A stretch of DNA of 64,000 bases from an uncultured Eubacteriales bacterium (GTDB lineage: Bacteria; Bacillota; Clostridia; Oscillospirales; CAG-272). Location of the stretch: NCBI GenBank assembly GCA_934432725.1, contig CAKRZE010000003.1:101803-165802 (forward strand), written 5' to 3'. The notes beneath the pieces are model-generated. The model was not told where the DNA came from. It did no database searches and worked only from the letters and a program-made list of their open reading frames with translations. Position 1 is the first letter of the stretch, and each line of letters starts with the position of its first letter. The position numbers were made by a program, and so were the translations under genes. Positions 17,317 through 26,792 of the stretch are shown piece after piece.

Positions 17317-17646
17317 GCGCGGCGTGAGTGAGGTCTGCGGCAGACGGATGTTTGGCTGTCACGCCGAACAAAAATCACTCGGCGGCAAAGCCGCCGCCTT
17401 CATGCAAGCCGAAGGACGTAATTTTTGCTTTCGCTCAACCGGGGTCTGAGGTTTGCGCGGCGTGAGTGAGGTCTGCGGCAGACGGATGCTTGGCTGTCAC
17501 GCCGAACAAAAATCACTTGGCGGCAAAGCCGCCGCCTTCGTGCAAGCCGAAGGACGTGATTTTTGCCTTCACTCAACCGGAATCTGAGGTTTGCGCGGCG
17601 TGAGTGAAGCGGACGGAAAGCGGACGCTCAGCTGTCACGCCGAATA
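17317..17646. repeat. 138-bp structured tandem repeat, 2.4 units
   Basis: Two full units (17317-17454 and 17455-17592) differ at only about seven positions, and a third, diverged partial unit starts at 17593. Each unit folds into nested hairpins: GGCGTGA/TCACGCC enclosing GTCTGC/GCAGAC, then CAAAAATCAC/GTGATTTTTG enclosing GGCGGC/GCCGCC and CCTTCG/CGAAGG. It begins right after the kinase stop codon and has no ORF. Confidence 0.9.
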
Positions 17647-17709
17647 AAACGCGTCAAAGAGGACACGCCGGAAGCCATTTGCCGCCGGGAGGAGAATCCG
17701 GTATTGAAC

Positions 17710-17736
17710 GGAAAGGACGCTTTTGCTGTGCAAAAG
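17710..17736 (+). promoter_or_regulatory. SD-hairpin leader of the YihY-type gene
   Basis: GGAAAGGA (17710-17717) is followed by a 7-bp hairpin, CTTTTGC and GCAAAAG with a 3-nt loop (17720-17736), then 10 nt to ATG 17747. A TTG at 17723 inside the hairpin could also use this SD. Confidence 0.6.
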
Positions 17737-17746
17737 TGACGAATGT

Positions 17747-18688
17747 ATGATGAAGAAGCTGCCTGCATGGCTGAAGCGGTTCATTGATCTTGTGACCGCA
17801 ATTTTCAGAAAATTCAGCGTGGACTGCGTTTTTGCATATGCGGCGCAGGCTTCCTTTTTTGTTGTTATTTCGTCTATCCCGCTTTTAATGCTGGTCCTGA
17901 GCTTTATGCAGTATTTTCTCCCGGTTGATCGGGTGCAGGTGATTTCCGCACTGGAGGCAGTTCTGCCGGACAGCGTATTTGATTTTGCCGTGACTGTGGT
18001 GGATGAGCTTTTCGGAAAAACGGATGTTTCCGTGGTTTCCGTGACGGCGGTGACGCTTTTGTGGACGGCATCAAGCGGAATCCGAAGCATCAGCGAAGGC
18101 GTCCGCAATGTATATCAGGTTCGGTTCTGTGTGCCTTATGTCAGAAAATATTTGCGGTCGATTGCGGATACGGCGTTTTTTATTGTGTTTATTCTTTTGA
18201 ATGTGGGCGTTTTGCTGTTCGGGAATTTTCTGTTTGACTGGCTTGTCCGGATGCTGCATATCACGGCAGAGCTTGGCGAATTGCTGATTGCGGCACGCAG
18301 CGGGATATTCCTGATTCTTTTGACGGTGGTGTTTACGCTGCTGTTCTATTCGCTTTCCCGTCCGGGTACACATATGAAGCTGAAGGAGCATTTTCCCGGA
18401 GCGGTTTTTGCCGCAATCGGGTGGCTGGGCTTTTCGTGGATTTATTCTATTTATATCAATAGCTTTTCCAACTATTCATATATATACGGCAGTCTGACGG
18501 CGGTTGTTCTCCTGATGCTCTGGCTGTATATGTGCATGGTGATTCTGCTTGCGGGAGCGGAGCTGAATGTCTGGTGTCTCGGAAGAAGTCCCCGCAGTGC
18601 CGGCGCCGGTGAAGGGAAACCGGCAGGAGAGGCGGCGGGAAAGCCCGGGAGCTGTGCGGAGCCCCGCGGAACCAAACAGGACTCCTGA
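17747..18688 (+). CDS. YihY/BrkB-family membrane protein
   Basis: A 313-aa polytopic membrane protein with about six helices and the family features FAYAAQASFFVVISSIPLL near the N-terminus and SRPG..LKEHFPGAVFAAIGW in the middle. Family members were once annotated as RNase BN, which is wrong; the real function is unknown, with transport or lipid flipping suggested. The C-terminal 40 residues are Gly/Ala/Pro-rich. The start is uncertain: TTG 17723 has an SD 5 nt away, but the leader architecture shared with other genes favours ATG 17747. Confidence 0.85.
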   Translation: MMKKLPAWLKRFIDLVTAIFRKFSVDCVFAYAAQASFFVVISSIPLLMLVLSFMQYFLPVDRVQVISALEAVLPDSVFDFAVTVVDELFGKTDVSVVSVTAVTLLWTASSGIRSISEGVRNVYQVRFCVPYVRKYLRSIADTAFFIVFILLNVGVLLFGNFLFDWLVRMLHITAELGELLIAARSGIFLILLTVVFTLLFYSLSRPGTHMKLKEHFPGAVFAAIGWLGFSWIYSIYINSFSNYSYIYGSLTAVVLLMLWLYMCMVILLAGAELNVWCLGRSPRSAGAGEGKPAGEAAGKPGSCAEPRGTKQDS

Positions 18689-19432
18689 TCCTGACCGAGG
18701 TCTTTTGCGGATGCGCACAGAGCTGCCTGTTCGGGAGGTTTCTGCGCTTCGGCGACAGATGCGGGATTTTCTTCCGGGAACTTCCCACGGAAAGAACATA
18801 TATCGCCGGTTTTCCGCCGGACACGGCAAAACGTCTGCATCGGACGGCGCCTCTGCGGGGAAATGCAGAGTGCGGTGCGGCTGGGTGAGCTTTTACGCGG
18901 GATGCCGCCGGAAAAGGCGCTCTTCGGGTTTTTAAGCCGCCTGCCATCCGTGGTCATGAGGCGGCTTTTTTGGCGTGAAAACCGGCGCCGCTTTTTTTCG
19001 GAAGGAAGAGGGCGGGGGACTTTGCTTTGCAGGCTGCCGCGGCGGAGGACCTTTGCCGCAGCTTCGATTCTGTCGGTACAGGCGCCTGCGGAAGAGCGGT
19101 TTGGCAGTCTGACCTGATACCTCGTTCCGCGTTTTGGGAGAGTATTTTTCTGTACTTTGCTGCAAATCGGAAGAAAATAGCGCACACTTTGAGAAAAAAT
19201 TCATAAAATATTGATATATTTTAAGAGAAATATGTGCTATTATAAAGAGAACGTTAATTTCGTGTAAAATTCGGAAGAGAATTCCGAAGGTTTTTGCGTT
19301 TTCCGATTTCGGCACGTACGGTACTGCCCGCAGGGCGGAATGCATATAGCTTCCGCAGACGCGTTTTTTATCAGCGGGTTTTTGCTGCAAGCGGAACCGG
19401 ACAGCGGCAAAAGGGGGACAGAACGACCGGCA
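18689..19432. other. Spacer, 744 bp
   Basis: No supported gene or clear terminator. An AT-rich stretch around 19200-19260 (TTGATA near 19211, TATTAT near 19238) probably holds the promoter of the next operon, but the spacing is poor. Confidence 0.4.
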
Positions 19433-20212
19433 ATGGTAATTGAAACCTTTAAACGGTATGAAAAAAAATACTATGTGACAGAAAAGCAGCTGGATCTTTT
19501 GATGGAGCGTGCAGAGCAGTATATGGCATTTGATCCATACTGTACGGGCGGCAGATATTATCCGCTGTATAATCTGTATTTTGACACGCCGGAGCATGAA
19601 ATCATTCTGGAGTCCATCTCCAGACCGGAGTACAAGGAAAAGCTGCGGCTGCGCTCCTACGTGCCGGATCCCGGAGCGAACAGCAAGGTGTTTCTGGAAA
19701 TCAAAAAGAAATGCAGCAGGATCGTCAGCAAACGTCGTGCAACGATGCTGTACCCGGACGCGGTGCACTACCTGAAATACGGAGTATATGATGTCCCGGA
19801 TCTGCCTTCGGAATACCGGAAGCGGCAGGTTTTGCGTGAGATCGATTATTTTATGCAGATTCATCGGTATCAGGTGAAGCCCAGCATTTTTGTGGCATAT
19901 GACCGGATTGCGCTGTTCGGAAAAAATGACCGTGATTTCCGCATGACGTTTGATAATAACATAAGAGTACGGAAGGAAGAGGAGCTGACGCTTGACGCCG
20001 ACCGCCCGTGCTCCTATCTTCTTCCGAACGATGTGTATCTGATGGAATTAAAGGTTGCGACGGCGCTTCCGCTCTGGCTGACGGGTGCGCTTTCGGAGTT
20101 CGGCATTTTTCCGACGTCCTTTTCCAAGGTCGGCAGAGCATATGAAATGTTCAGCACCGGCATTCCGTCGGAGCATCAGGTGAGGCGGACACTGAGTCAG
20201 ATCGACTCTTGA
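19433..20212 (+). CDS. Polyphosphate polymerase domain (VTC) protein
   Basis: A 259-aa protein of the VTC/CYTH-like tunnel fold, matching bacterial homologues of the catalytic domain of yeast Vtc4. The beginning FKRYEKKYYVTEKQ, the basic lattice in YKEKLRLRSYV, the LEIKKKC strand and the late MELKV strand are the charged beta strands that line the tunnel in this fold. It may make polyphosphate or act on another triphosphate; that is family inference. The gene is followed after 32 bp by a DUF4956 membrane protein, its usual partner. ATG 19433 starts the family homology; the upstream AGGGGG is rather far, so the start is less certain. Confidence 0.85.
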   Translation: MVIETFKRYEKKYYVTEKQLDLLMERAEQYMAFDPYCTGGRYYPLYNLYFDTPEHEIILESISRPEYKEKLRLRSYVPDPGANSKVFLEIKKKCSRIVSKRRATMLYPDAVHYLKYGVYDVPDLPSEYRKRQVLREIDYFMQIHRYQVKPSIFVAYDRIALFGKNDRDFRMTFDNNIRVRKEEELTLDADRPCSYLLPNDVYLMELKVATALPLWLTGALSEFGIFPTSFSKVGRAYEMFSTGIPSEHQVRRTLSQIDS

Positions 20213-20244
20213 AACTGTTTACTTTTTTGGAGGTTACATATATT

Positions 20245-20946
20245 ATGTCATTTCTTGATCAACTGTTTTCCAGTACGCTTTTGGGCACCAGTCTCTCCAT
20301 TTCCAAGGCGCTGATTCTGCTTGGCGTTGCTACGGTTCTCGGACTGCTGATCGGATTTACGTATATTCTTACGCATCGTAAGTCCGGCTATATGCAGTCG
20401 TTCCTGGTCACGCTGATCATGCTTCCGGCAATCGTGACGATTATTATCCTGCTGCTGCAGGACAATATGCTCGGCGCCATTTCGCTCGGCGGAGCGTTTG
20501 CGCTGATCCGGTTCCGCACGACTCTGCGGGAGCCGAAGGATCTGGCATTTATCTTCTTTACGATTGCGGTCGGACTCGGCTGCGGAATGGGATATATTGC
20601 GTATGCCGTGGTATTCGGCTTCTTCCTCTGCCTTGTTATGCTGATTCTGGACCGCATCAATTTCGGACATTCGGACGAGAATACGGTCAGCATTAAGGTG
20701 ACAGTGCCGGAAAACCTGAATTTCCAGGGGCTTTTGGATGATGTTCTGGCGAAATATGCGGATTCCTTTGTGATGAAGAAGGTTCGGACGGTTGATTTCG
20801 GCTCCCTGTTTGAGCTGACATACCGTGTCCGCCTGAAGAGCGATGCCGACCAGAAGGCGATGATCGATGAGATCCGCACACGCAACGGCAATCTGAACGT
20901 AGCAGTTGTTCTGTATGAGTACGATCTTCCCATGAGAGGGGAATGA
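20245..20946 (+). CDS. DUF4956 membrane protein
   Basis: A 233-aa protein with four hydrophobic helices in the first 145 residues (including SFLVTLIMLPAIVTIIILLL) and a C-terminal cytosolic domain. The motif GGAFALIRFRTTLREPKD after the second helix pair is typical of DUF4956. These proteins are almost always encoded with a VTC-type polymerase and may form the membrane part of the same machine, much as Vtc membrane subunits do in yeast; that is inference. TGGAGG lies 11 nt before the ATG. The operon likely ends at the terminator at 21251-21288. Confidence 0.85.
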   Translation: MSFLDQLFSSTLLGTSLSISKALILLGVATVLGLLIGFTYILTHRKSGYMQSFLVTLIMLPAIVTIIILLLQDNMLGAISLGGAFALIRFRTTLREPKDLAFIFFTIAVGLGCGMGYIAYAVVFGFFLCLVMLILDRINFGHSDENTVSIKVTVPENLNFQGLLDDVLAKYADSFVMKKVRTVDFGSLFELTYRVRLKSDADQKAMIDEIRTRNGNLNVAVVLYEYDLPMRGE

Positions 20947-21250
20947 TCCGGCAGCGTTCTTTTCTCTGCGGGCAGGGCATCATTCCGCGTGCTGTTTTCC
21001 GGGACGGGGATCGAAAGTCCGGCTTGCGTGCCGGCAGGCTGATTCCGGGCTGTAAACCGGAACGGAAAATTTACTTCCCGCGATTCTCTCTGCCGTCCGG
21101 AGTGCCGATGCGGTCGCTTTTGCATGAAAGCGGCAGCAGAAGAAGGGAGCGGGGCGGGTACGGATAAACGGGATCGCCGGCTTGCGGTATAAGTTGAAAA
21201 GCGTCCCGTGCCCGGCAAGGATGGCTGTAAGGCTGGGATTTGTTCGCTTC

Positions 21251-21288
21251 AATGCGGTGTCTCCTTCCAAAGGGGGCACCGCATTTTG
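21251..21288 (+). terminator. Terminator of the VTC-DUF4956 operon
   Basis: Arms AATGCGGTG (21251-21259) and CACCGCATT (21277-21285) with inner CTCC/GGGG pairing and a TTTT end. Confidence 0.75.
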
Positions 21289-21506
21289 ATAAGCGGGGAC
21301 TGAGGATGCGCGCCCTGAAGGGAAGACTGCGTTTTGCGTGAGACTTCGGCTGCTTGGGCGGAAGAGGCGGCATTCTGTGCCTTTTCATGCGCAAGCCGGA
21401 GTGCCGGAGCCGCAGGCTTCTGTTGGAACCGGGTCCCGTATTCCGCCGGAAATTGACCTTAAAGGGTTCCGCTGTCCGGAGGCAGCCGCGTCGGTTTTGC
21501 ATTCTC

Positions 21507-21536
21507 TTGACAGATGCGGATGATTTGCATTATAAT
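21507..21536 (+). promoter_or_regulatory. Promoter, probably for the DUF3842 gene
   Basis: TTGACA (21507-21512) and TATAAT (21531-21536) with an 18-nt spacer. The nearest downstream gene starts about 470 nt later. Confidence 0.7.
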
Positions 21537-21967
21537 AAAATGGGATGTCGGCGGTTCGGATAAAACAGCAGCGTAGGAACGTCCGGATGCCGGATTTTTT
21601 CCGACTTTGCCGCAGATGGCAGACAACGGAGCCGTTGCCGCTGCCGCAGGTGAGACTGCGGACCTGACGGGAACGGATCGGCGCTTCTGGGTATGAAAGG
21701 GCTTTCCCGCGGGGCGTTTCTGCCGCCGGACAGTCAGACAGCTGTGATTTTATCCGGGCTGGAAGCATGCTTGCGCGTGGCTTTTCCGCAATCCGCGTTT
21801 TTGTGGGCGGAAAAGGCTCCGTTCGGGCTGTACGGAAGCTTTTTCGATAAAAAACGTTTTTGGGTCGGCGCTGCCTTTTCTGCTGCCCGCCTGCACGCGG
21901 CTTTGCCCGGACGGACAGAAGGCTGCCCGCATCAGGGGACTTTTCCCGGTACATTCCATTTATCAAA

Positions 21968-21994
21968 GAAAGGAGACTTTCGCCCGTGCGAAAG
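21968..21994 (+). promoter_or_regulatory. SD-hairpin leader of DUF3842 gene
   Basis: GAAAGGAG (21968-21975) is followed by a 6-bp hairpin, CTTTCG and CGAAAG with a 6-nt loop (21977-21994). ATG 21997 is 2 nt and ATG 22009 is 14 nt beyond the hairpin. Confidence 0.6.
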
Positions 21995-22008
21995 CCATGG
22001 TCTTTTTT

Positions 22009-22452
22009 ATGAAACCGGTCAGGATTCTTGTGGTAGATGCGCAGGGAGGCGGTGTCGGAAGACAGCTTGTTGAAAAAATAAAGGAAGCCTTTCCGGAAGC
22101 GGTGATTACTGCGGTCGGGACAAACAGCATTGCAACGGCTGCAATGTACAAAGCCAAAGCGGATTATGCGGCGACCGGAGAGAATGCAGTTGCGGTTGCC
22201 TGCCGGCAGGCGGATGTTATTCTGGGACCGGTCGGCATCGTGATTGCGGATTCCTTATGGGGAGAGATCACGCCGCGCATTGCGCTGTCGGTTGCACAGA
22301 GCTCTGCAAAGCGAATCCTGATCCCGTTCAACCATTGTGACAATATTGTCGCCGGATGCTCGGGTATGGGAACGGGACGACTGCTTCAGGCTGCCATGGA
22401 GGAGCTGAAAAGGCTGCTGGAGTCTTCGGACGGGATATGCCGGAAGGAATGA
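22009..22452 (+). CDS. DUF3842 family protein
   Basis: A 147-aa protein of a conserved clostridial family of unknown function. The glycine-rich start (ILVVDAQGGGVGRQLV) and following VITAVGTNSIAT resemble a Rossmann-like nucleotide-binding fold, which fits a small dinucleotide- or nucleotide-binding protein; that is inference. ATG 22009 starts exactly at the family N-terminus and matches the hairpin-to-start spacing of other leaders here; ATG 21997 would add four residues. The YgjP-like gene follows within 100 bp and may be co-transcribed. Confidence 0.85.
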   Translation: MKPVRILVVDAQGGGVGRQLVEKIKEAFPEAVITAVGTNSIATAAMYKAKADYAATGENAVAVACRQADVILGPVGIVIADSLWGEITPRIALSVAQSSAKRILIPFNHCDNIVAGCSGMGTGRLLQAAMEELKRLLESSDGICRKE

Positions 22453-22548
22453 AGGCAGACCGTGGAAGAAGAATGCCTGCCGCTTTTCCGGGGATATCCG
22501 GATACAGTGTTTCTTCGGCGGCTGCGTATGGGTGCGGGAGATAGGACC

Positions 22549-23148
22549 TTGACGACAGAAGATTTTGAGTATACGGTGATAAGAACCGGACGCCGGACGC
22601 TTGCGGTGCAGGTGAAAAATGACGGATCGGTTCTGGTGCGGGCGCCGATGTCTGTGCGTGAGGCGGAAATCCGGAGGTTTGTGCGTGAAAAGGCAGGCTG
22701 GATCCGGTCGGTACGGGAAAAGCTGCGCAGAGCCGGGGAATCAGCCGGTACAGCGGAGCCTCTTTCGGCTTCGGAGCTCGTGCGGCTCCGTGCGGAGGCT
22801 GTACGGTATTTTTCAGAGCAGGTGCCGGTCTATGCGGCTCGGCTCGGCGTGACGTGGGGAAGGGTGACGGTCCGCTGTCAGAAAACCAGATGGGGCAGCT
22901 GCACCGCCGCCGGGAACCTGAACTTTAACTGCCTTTTGATGCTGGCGCCTGTCGAAACACGGGAGTATGTGATTGTGCACGAGCTGTGCCATCGGCTGGA
23001 AATGAACCATTCCGCCCGCTTTTGGGCGCAGGTTGCCCGCGTGATGCCGGATTGGAGGAAAAGACAGGCGTGGCTTAGGGAAAACGGTTCTGTTCTGCTC
23101 CGCAGGGCAGAGGCGGGAGGACGGTGCAGCGGGGAGGACGGTGTCTGA
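22549..23148 (+). CDS. YgjP-like (DUF45/M48-type) metallopeptidase
   Basis: A 199-aa predicted zinc metallopeptidase. It has the family motif RWGSC (about 114-118) and the zinc site HELCH (144-148) with a third ligand candidate His154 in MNHSARFW. The N-terminal half has the usual alternating basic and hydrophobic strands ending in VRAPM. The start is ambiguous: TTG 22549 gives the normal family N-terminus with GGGAG 8 nt upstream; GTG 22462, with AAGG before it and 10 bp after the previous stop, would add 29 atypical residues. Substrate unknown. Confidence 0.85.
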   Translation: MTTEDFEYTVIRTGRRTLAVQVKNDGSVLVRAPMSVREAEIRRFVREKAGWIRSVREKLRRAGESAGTAEPLSASELVRLRAEAVRYFSEQVPVYAARLGVTWGRVTVRCQKTRWGSCTAAGNLNFNCLLMLAPVETREYVIVHELCHRLEMNHSARFWAQVARVMPDWRKRQAWLRENGSVLLRRAEAGGRCSGEDGV

Positions 23149-23366
23149 GCTTTTTTCCGTCAAAGGGGATGCGGCGGCTTTCCGGATTCCTGTCGGAGGG
23201 GCTTGGCAGCAGAGGCTGACCGGCGGTTTATCTCTGTCGAAGCAGGACTGTTCCGACGGCTTTCGATGGTTCGGGCGGAGAGGAGTGCAGGTGCGCTGCG
23301 GCGGGCAGAGGCTTCTGCCGCAGATGCTTCCCGGTCCGCAGGGCAGCGGGAGTTTTACAGTATTTT

Positions 23367-23394
23367 GAAAGGAGAATTCCTTTTCCCGGGGAAT
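23367..23394 (+). promoter_or_regulatory. Structured leader of cardiolipin synthase gene
   Basis: GAAAGGAG (23367-23374) can either pair with TCCTTTT just downstream, which would hide the SD, or be followed by an ATTCC/GGAAT hairpin (23376-23394) placed 11 nt before ATG 23406. The second form matches other leaders in the window. Confidence 0.45.
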
Positions 23395-23405
23395 GATGTG
23401 GTTTC

Positions 23406-24920
23406 ATGGGACGTTTGACGAGACGGATTCTGACCTTGATTCCGGCAGCAGCGCTTCAGATCTTCTGGATCGTGCTTTTGTCGAAGTGGTTTGCGCCGTT
23501 TTCGGCGGTGCTTCACCAGCTGCTCAGCATTCTGGCGGTTTTGCTTGTGCTGTACATCATGGCAAAACGGGAGGAGGGCGCATACAAAAATCTCTGGCTG
23601 CTTGTGATTCTGACGTTCCCTGTGCCGGGAACCGTTTTGTACGTGCTCTTTGGCAATCAAAGAACGGCAAGACCGCTCGGAAAACGGCTGAAAAAGGCGA
23701 ATGAGGCGCTTTCGGCATTCCGGTTTGAGGATGCCTGTGTGATGGAGCGGCTTCGGCAGACCGATCTCAGGGCGGCGGAGTCCTTTTCTTATGTAAGAAA
23801 AAAGACCGGATTTGCCGTTTCGGAGAATACGGATGCTTTGTATTATCCGAGCGGAGAGGCAATGTGGCTGGATATGCTGGAGGCAATGAGACAGGCAAGA
23901 TACTGTATTTATGCCGAGTTCTTCATTGTGGAGAACGGGGTCATGCTCGGGGCAATGATCGAAATTATGGCGCAGAAGGCTGCTTCGGGTGTGGATGTGC
24001 GCTTTCTGTACGATGATTTCGGCAGTATCTCCAAATTTTCAAAGCAGGACGCACAGCTGCTTCGGGAGAAGGGAATTCAGTGTACGGCGTTCAATCCGCT
24101 TGTTTTCCTGAGCGGGACGGTCAACAACCGTGATCACAGAAAGATGCTGATTATCGACGGGGAAACGGTATTCAGCGGCGGGATCAACCTTGCGGATGAA
24201 TATATCAACCGAAAGAACCGCTTCGGGTATTGGAAGGATATCGGCTACCGCCTCTCGGGAGAGCCGGTAAGAAATTATATTCTGATGTTTATGCGTTTCT
24301 GGAACGCTTTTTCCGGATCGCCGATTCCGCCTGCGCGGATGCCGGTTCCGCTGTGCCGCGGGAGTTCAAAATGCGATGGCTTTGTGCTTTCCTATACGGA
24401 TTCCCCGCTGCAAAGGGACGGGGTGAGCAACAATCTGTATATGGATATTCTTTCGCAGGCAGAGGAGTATGTGTGGTTTTATACGCCGTATCTGCTGCCG
24501 GGGGAGCTTTTGACGGATGCATTGGTAAGGACAGCGCAGCGCGGGGTGGATATACGGATCATTATGCCGGGAATACCTGACAAAAAGCTGGTATTCAGGC
24601 TGTCCCGCAGCTATTACCGGGATCTTTTGGAGGCGGGAGTCAGAATTTTTGAATATACACCCGGGTTTGTTCATGCGAAGGCGTGTCTGGCGGATGACAA
24701 AATCGGTACGGTCGGCACCGTGAATCTGGACTACCGGAGTCTGTTTCTGCATTTTGAGAATAATTCGCTGTTTTACGGTGCGGGGCTGCTCCGGGATCTG
24801 AAGACGGATTTTCTGGATACACAGGCAAGGTGCAGGGAGATAAAGACATGCGATCTGAAGCGGGGACCGTGGAACAGGCTGCTTGACGGCATACTCCGGA
24901 TTTTTGCGCCGCTCTGCTGA
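23406..24920 (+). CDS. cls: Cardiolipin synthase
   Basis: A 504-aa phospholipase-D-superfamily enzyme that joins two phosphatidylglycerols into cardiolipin at the membrane. Two N-terminal helices (about 8-30 and 37-57) plus a third hydrophobic stretch at 63-83 precede two PLD domains. Both HKD motifs are intact: HRKMLIID (His244, Lys246, Asp251) and HAKACLADD near residue 420. Length is typical for Gram-positive Cls. The ATG at 23406 follows the structured leader described separately. No linked partner gene. Confidence 0.93.
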   Translation: MGRLTRRILTLIPAAALQIFWIVLLSKWFAPFSAVLHQLLSILAVLLVLYIMAKREEGAYKNLWLLVILTFPVPGTVLYVLFGNQRTARPLGKRLKKANEALSAFRFEDACVMERLRQTDLRAAESFSYVRKKTGFAVSENTDALYYPSGEAMWLDMLEAMRQARYCIYAEFFIVENGVMLGAMIEIMAQKAASGVDVRFLYDDFGSISKFSKQDAQLLREKGIQCTAFNPLVFLSGTVNNRDHRKMLIIDGETVFSGGINLADEYINRKNRFGYWKDIGYRLSGEPVRNYILMFMRFWNAFSGSPIPPARMPVPLCRGSSKCDGFVLSYTDSPLQRDGVSNNLYMDILSQAEEYVWFYTPYLLPGELLTDALVRTAQRGVDIRIIMPGIPDKKLVFRLSRSYYRDLLEAGVRIFEYTPGFVHAKACLADDKIGTVGTVNLDYRSLFLHFENNSLFYGAGLLRDLKTDFLDTQARCREIKTCDLKRGPWNRLLDGILRIFAPLC

Positions 24921-25712
24921 TCCGCCGCGCACGGACCGGAGGGCGTGTCATCCGGAGCACACTCCCCGAGCAGCAGCTCCCGGTTACGGATATCCCGGAG
25001 GACCGTGCGCGGCCGGATCTTCCCGGCAGTGAAGCACGGGAGCCTGCGAAAAAATCGCGTGTCTGCCAACACGCCGCCGCAAAACGGTCCGTGCATCGGA
25101 GCTGTCCCGGAAATCCTTCCTGCTTGCCCAAGCGGTGCGGAGCGGTAGACGGAACCGGAGGCAATCGAAATGAGGTCTGCGGGCGGGACGTCCCGCTTTT
25201 CCGCCGTTTTTCGGAAAGCCTCTTGCGTTACGGCGGAAAATGCTGTATAATATGCAAAGAGCATCCTTTCGCCGGGCAGATTTGGATGCCTGCCTTTGGG
25301 CGTTTTGCTTTACGGCTGCCTGTCCGGGCTTTTGCGGGGGTGAGGGCGCGGCTGCTTTCGGTCGGTGCTTGCCTGCGGGTCCGCTGCCGCAAGGCATGGA
25401 TCGGTGACTTTTCAGGCGGAGTCTGCGTTTTTCTGCCGGAACGGAGGCATGCTTCATTTCTGATTCTTTGGGACGGAGACGCATCGGAGGTCCTTCGGAA
25501 TCCCGTTTGGAAATGCCGTCTCCCGTCCGCTGCACAGCTCTGCTTTTTTATGGTTTGCCTTGCGGGCGCTGTTTTCAGACGGCGTTCCTCTCCCGGTGGA
25601 GACGCGGCGGCGACCGGGAGGATATTTGCCCGGACGGAGAAGTATGCCTGACCGGCACCGCAGGACGGTTTTGCGGTCATGATGATGGCTACGATGCAAA
25701 AAGAACGGTTGT
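24921..25712. other. Spacer with promoter and long dusB leader, 792 bp
   Basis: A good promoter is at 25223-25251. The 450-nt leader after it has only spurious frames. No terminator for cls was identified. Confidence 0.4.
25223..25251 (+). promoter_or_regulatory. Promoter, probably for dusB
   Basis: TTGCGT (25223-25228) and TATAAT (25246-25251) with a 17-nt spacer, about 460 nt upstream of the dusB start. Confidence 0.6.
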
Positions 25713-26702
25713 ATGATGAAAATTGGACAGATAGAGATACCGAACGGCTTGTTCCTTGCCCCCATGGCGGGGGTGACTGATCCGGCATTCCGGCAGATAT
25801 GCAAGGAGCACGGCGCAGAATATATGACGACCGAAATGGTTTCTGCCAAGGCAATTCATTTCGGGGACACAAAGACAAAGCTGCTTGCCCGCATCGCTCC
25901 GGAGGAAAAACCGTGCGCGGTGCAGATTTTCGGCTCTGATCCGGATATTATGGCGGAGGCTGGGGAGCGCCTGATGGAACTGCAGCCTTCGCCGGATGCG
26001 ATTGACATTAATATGGGCTGCCCGATGGCAAAGATCGTCTCAAACGGAGACGGAGCTGCCCTGATGAAGGATCCTGTCCTCGCGGGTAAGATTGTTTCGG
26101 CGGTCAGACGCGCGGTGGCTGTGCCGGTGACGGTGAAGTTCAGAACCGGCTGGGACGGACATTCGGTCACGGCTTCCGACTTTGCCGAACGGATGGAGGA
26201 GGCAGGCGCCGATGCGATCTGCATTCACGGAAGGACCCGGGCGCAGCTCTATGCGGATCCGGTGGATTACCGCACGATAGAGGCAGTCAAAAAGCGTGTC
26301 CGCATTCCGGTGATCGGCAACGGAGGAATCCGCTGTGCAGAGGACGCGAAAAAAATGCTGGAAACCGGCGTGGACGGAATTGCGGTCGGCAGGGGCGCAA
26401 TGGGGAATCCATGGCTGTTTGAAGAGCTTTCCGCACTTCTGAACGGGCAGCCGTTTTGCGCGCCGTCCGTCCGGGCGAGGCTGGAGCAGGCGGAGCGCCA
26501 TCTGGAGCTTCTTGTCAGGGACAAGGGGGAGCTGACCGGCGTAAGAGAGGGCAGGCGGCAGGTTGCTTATTATGTGTGCGGCATCAGGGGCGCCGCAGAG
26601 GCGCGCGGCAAAATGAATACGGCTGAGACGGCGGCGGAAATGCTGGCGGTTCTGCGTGCGCTGAGGGAGCAGCAGGAAAAAGCGGAGCATGCGCTGCGGT
26701 AA
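25713..26702 (+). CDS. dusB: tRNA-dihydrouridine synthase
   Basis: A 329-aa FMN-dependent enzyme that reduces uridines in the D-loop of tRNA. Family motifs are complete: LAPMAGVTDPAFR near the N-terminus, the FMN/tRNA segment INMGCPMAKIV with the catalytic Cys, VKFRTGWD, ICIHGRTRAQ, and GNGGI followed by GIAVGRGAMGNPWLF. It belongs to the DusB group of Gram-positives. The start is preceded by only a weak ribosome binding site; ATG 25713 and ATG 25716 are adjacent. The sigma factor gene follows 90 bp later without a terminator between. Confidence 0.95.
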   Translation: MMKIGQIEIPNGLFLAPMAGVTDPAFRQICKEHGAEYMTTEMVSAKAIHFGDTKTKLLARIAPEEKPCAVQIFGSDPDIMAEAGERLMELQPSPDAIDINMGCPMAKIVSNGDGAALMKDPVLAGKIVSAVRRAVAVPVTVKFRTGWDGHSVTASDFAERMEEAGADAICIHGRTRAQLYADPVDYRTIEAVKKRVRIPVIGNGGIRCAEDAKKMLETGVDGIAVGRGAMGNPWLFEELSALLNGQPFCAPSVRARLEQAERHLELLVRDKGELTGVREGRRQVAYYVCGIRGAAEARGKMNTAETAAEMLAVLRALREQQEKAEHALR

Positions 26703-26792
26703 TGTTTTCGGCGGCGCGGTGCTGCCGTATATCGGACGTATATCGGAAATGCAGGGTCTTTTACCGCTGTGCAATCATAACACGGAACGGGG

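Larger units (their letters stand above)
20947..21967. other. Spacer with terminator and long leader, about 1 kb
   Basis: Beyond the terminator (21251-21288) and the consensus promoter (21507-21536) nothing is supported. The 450 nt from promoter to the DUF3842 start contain no credible ORF and no riboswitch core that I recognise. Confidence 0.45.

Noticed and set aside
17317..17592. Coding function for the 138-bp repeat
   Set aside because: A 138-bp period keeps frame, but stops occur and the sequence is dominated by inverted repeats.
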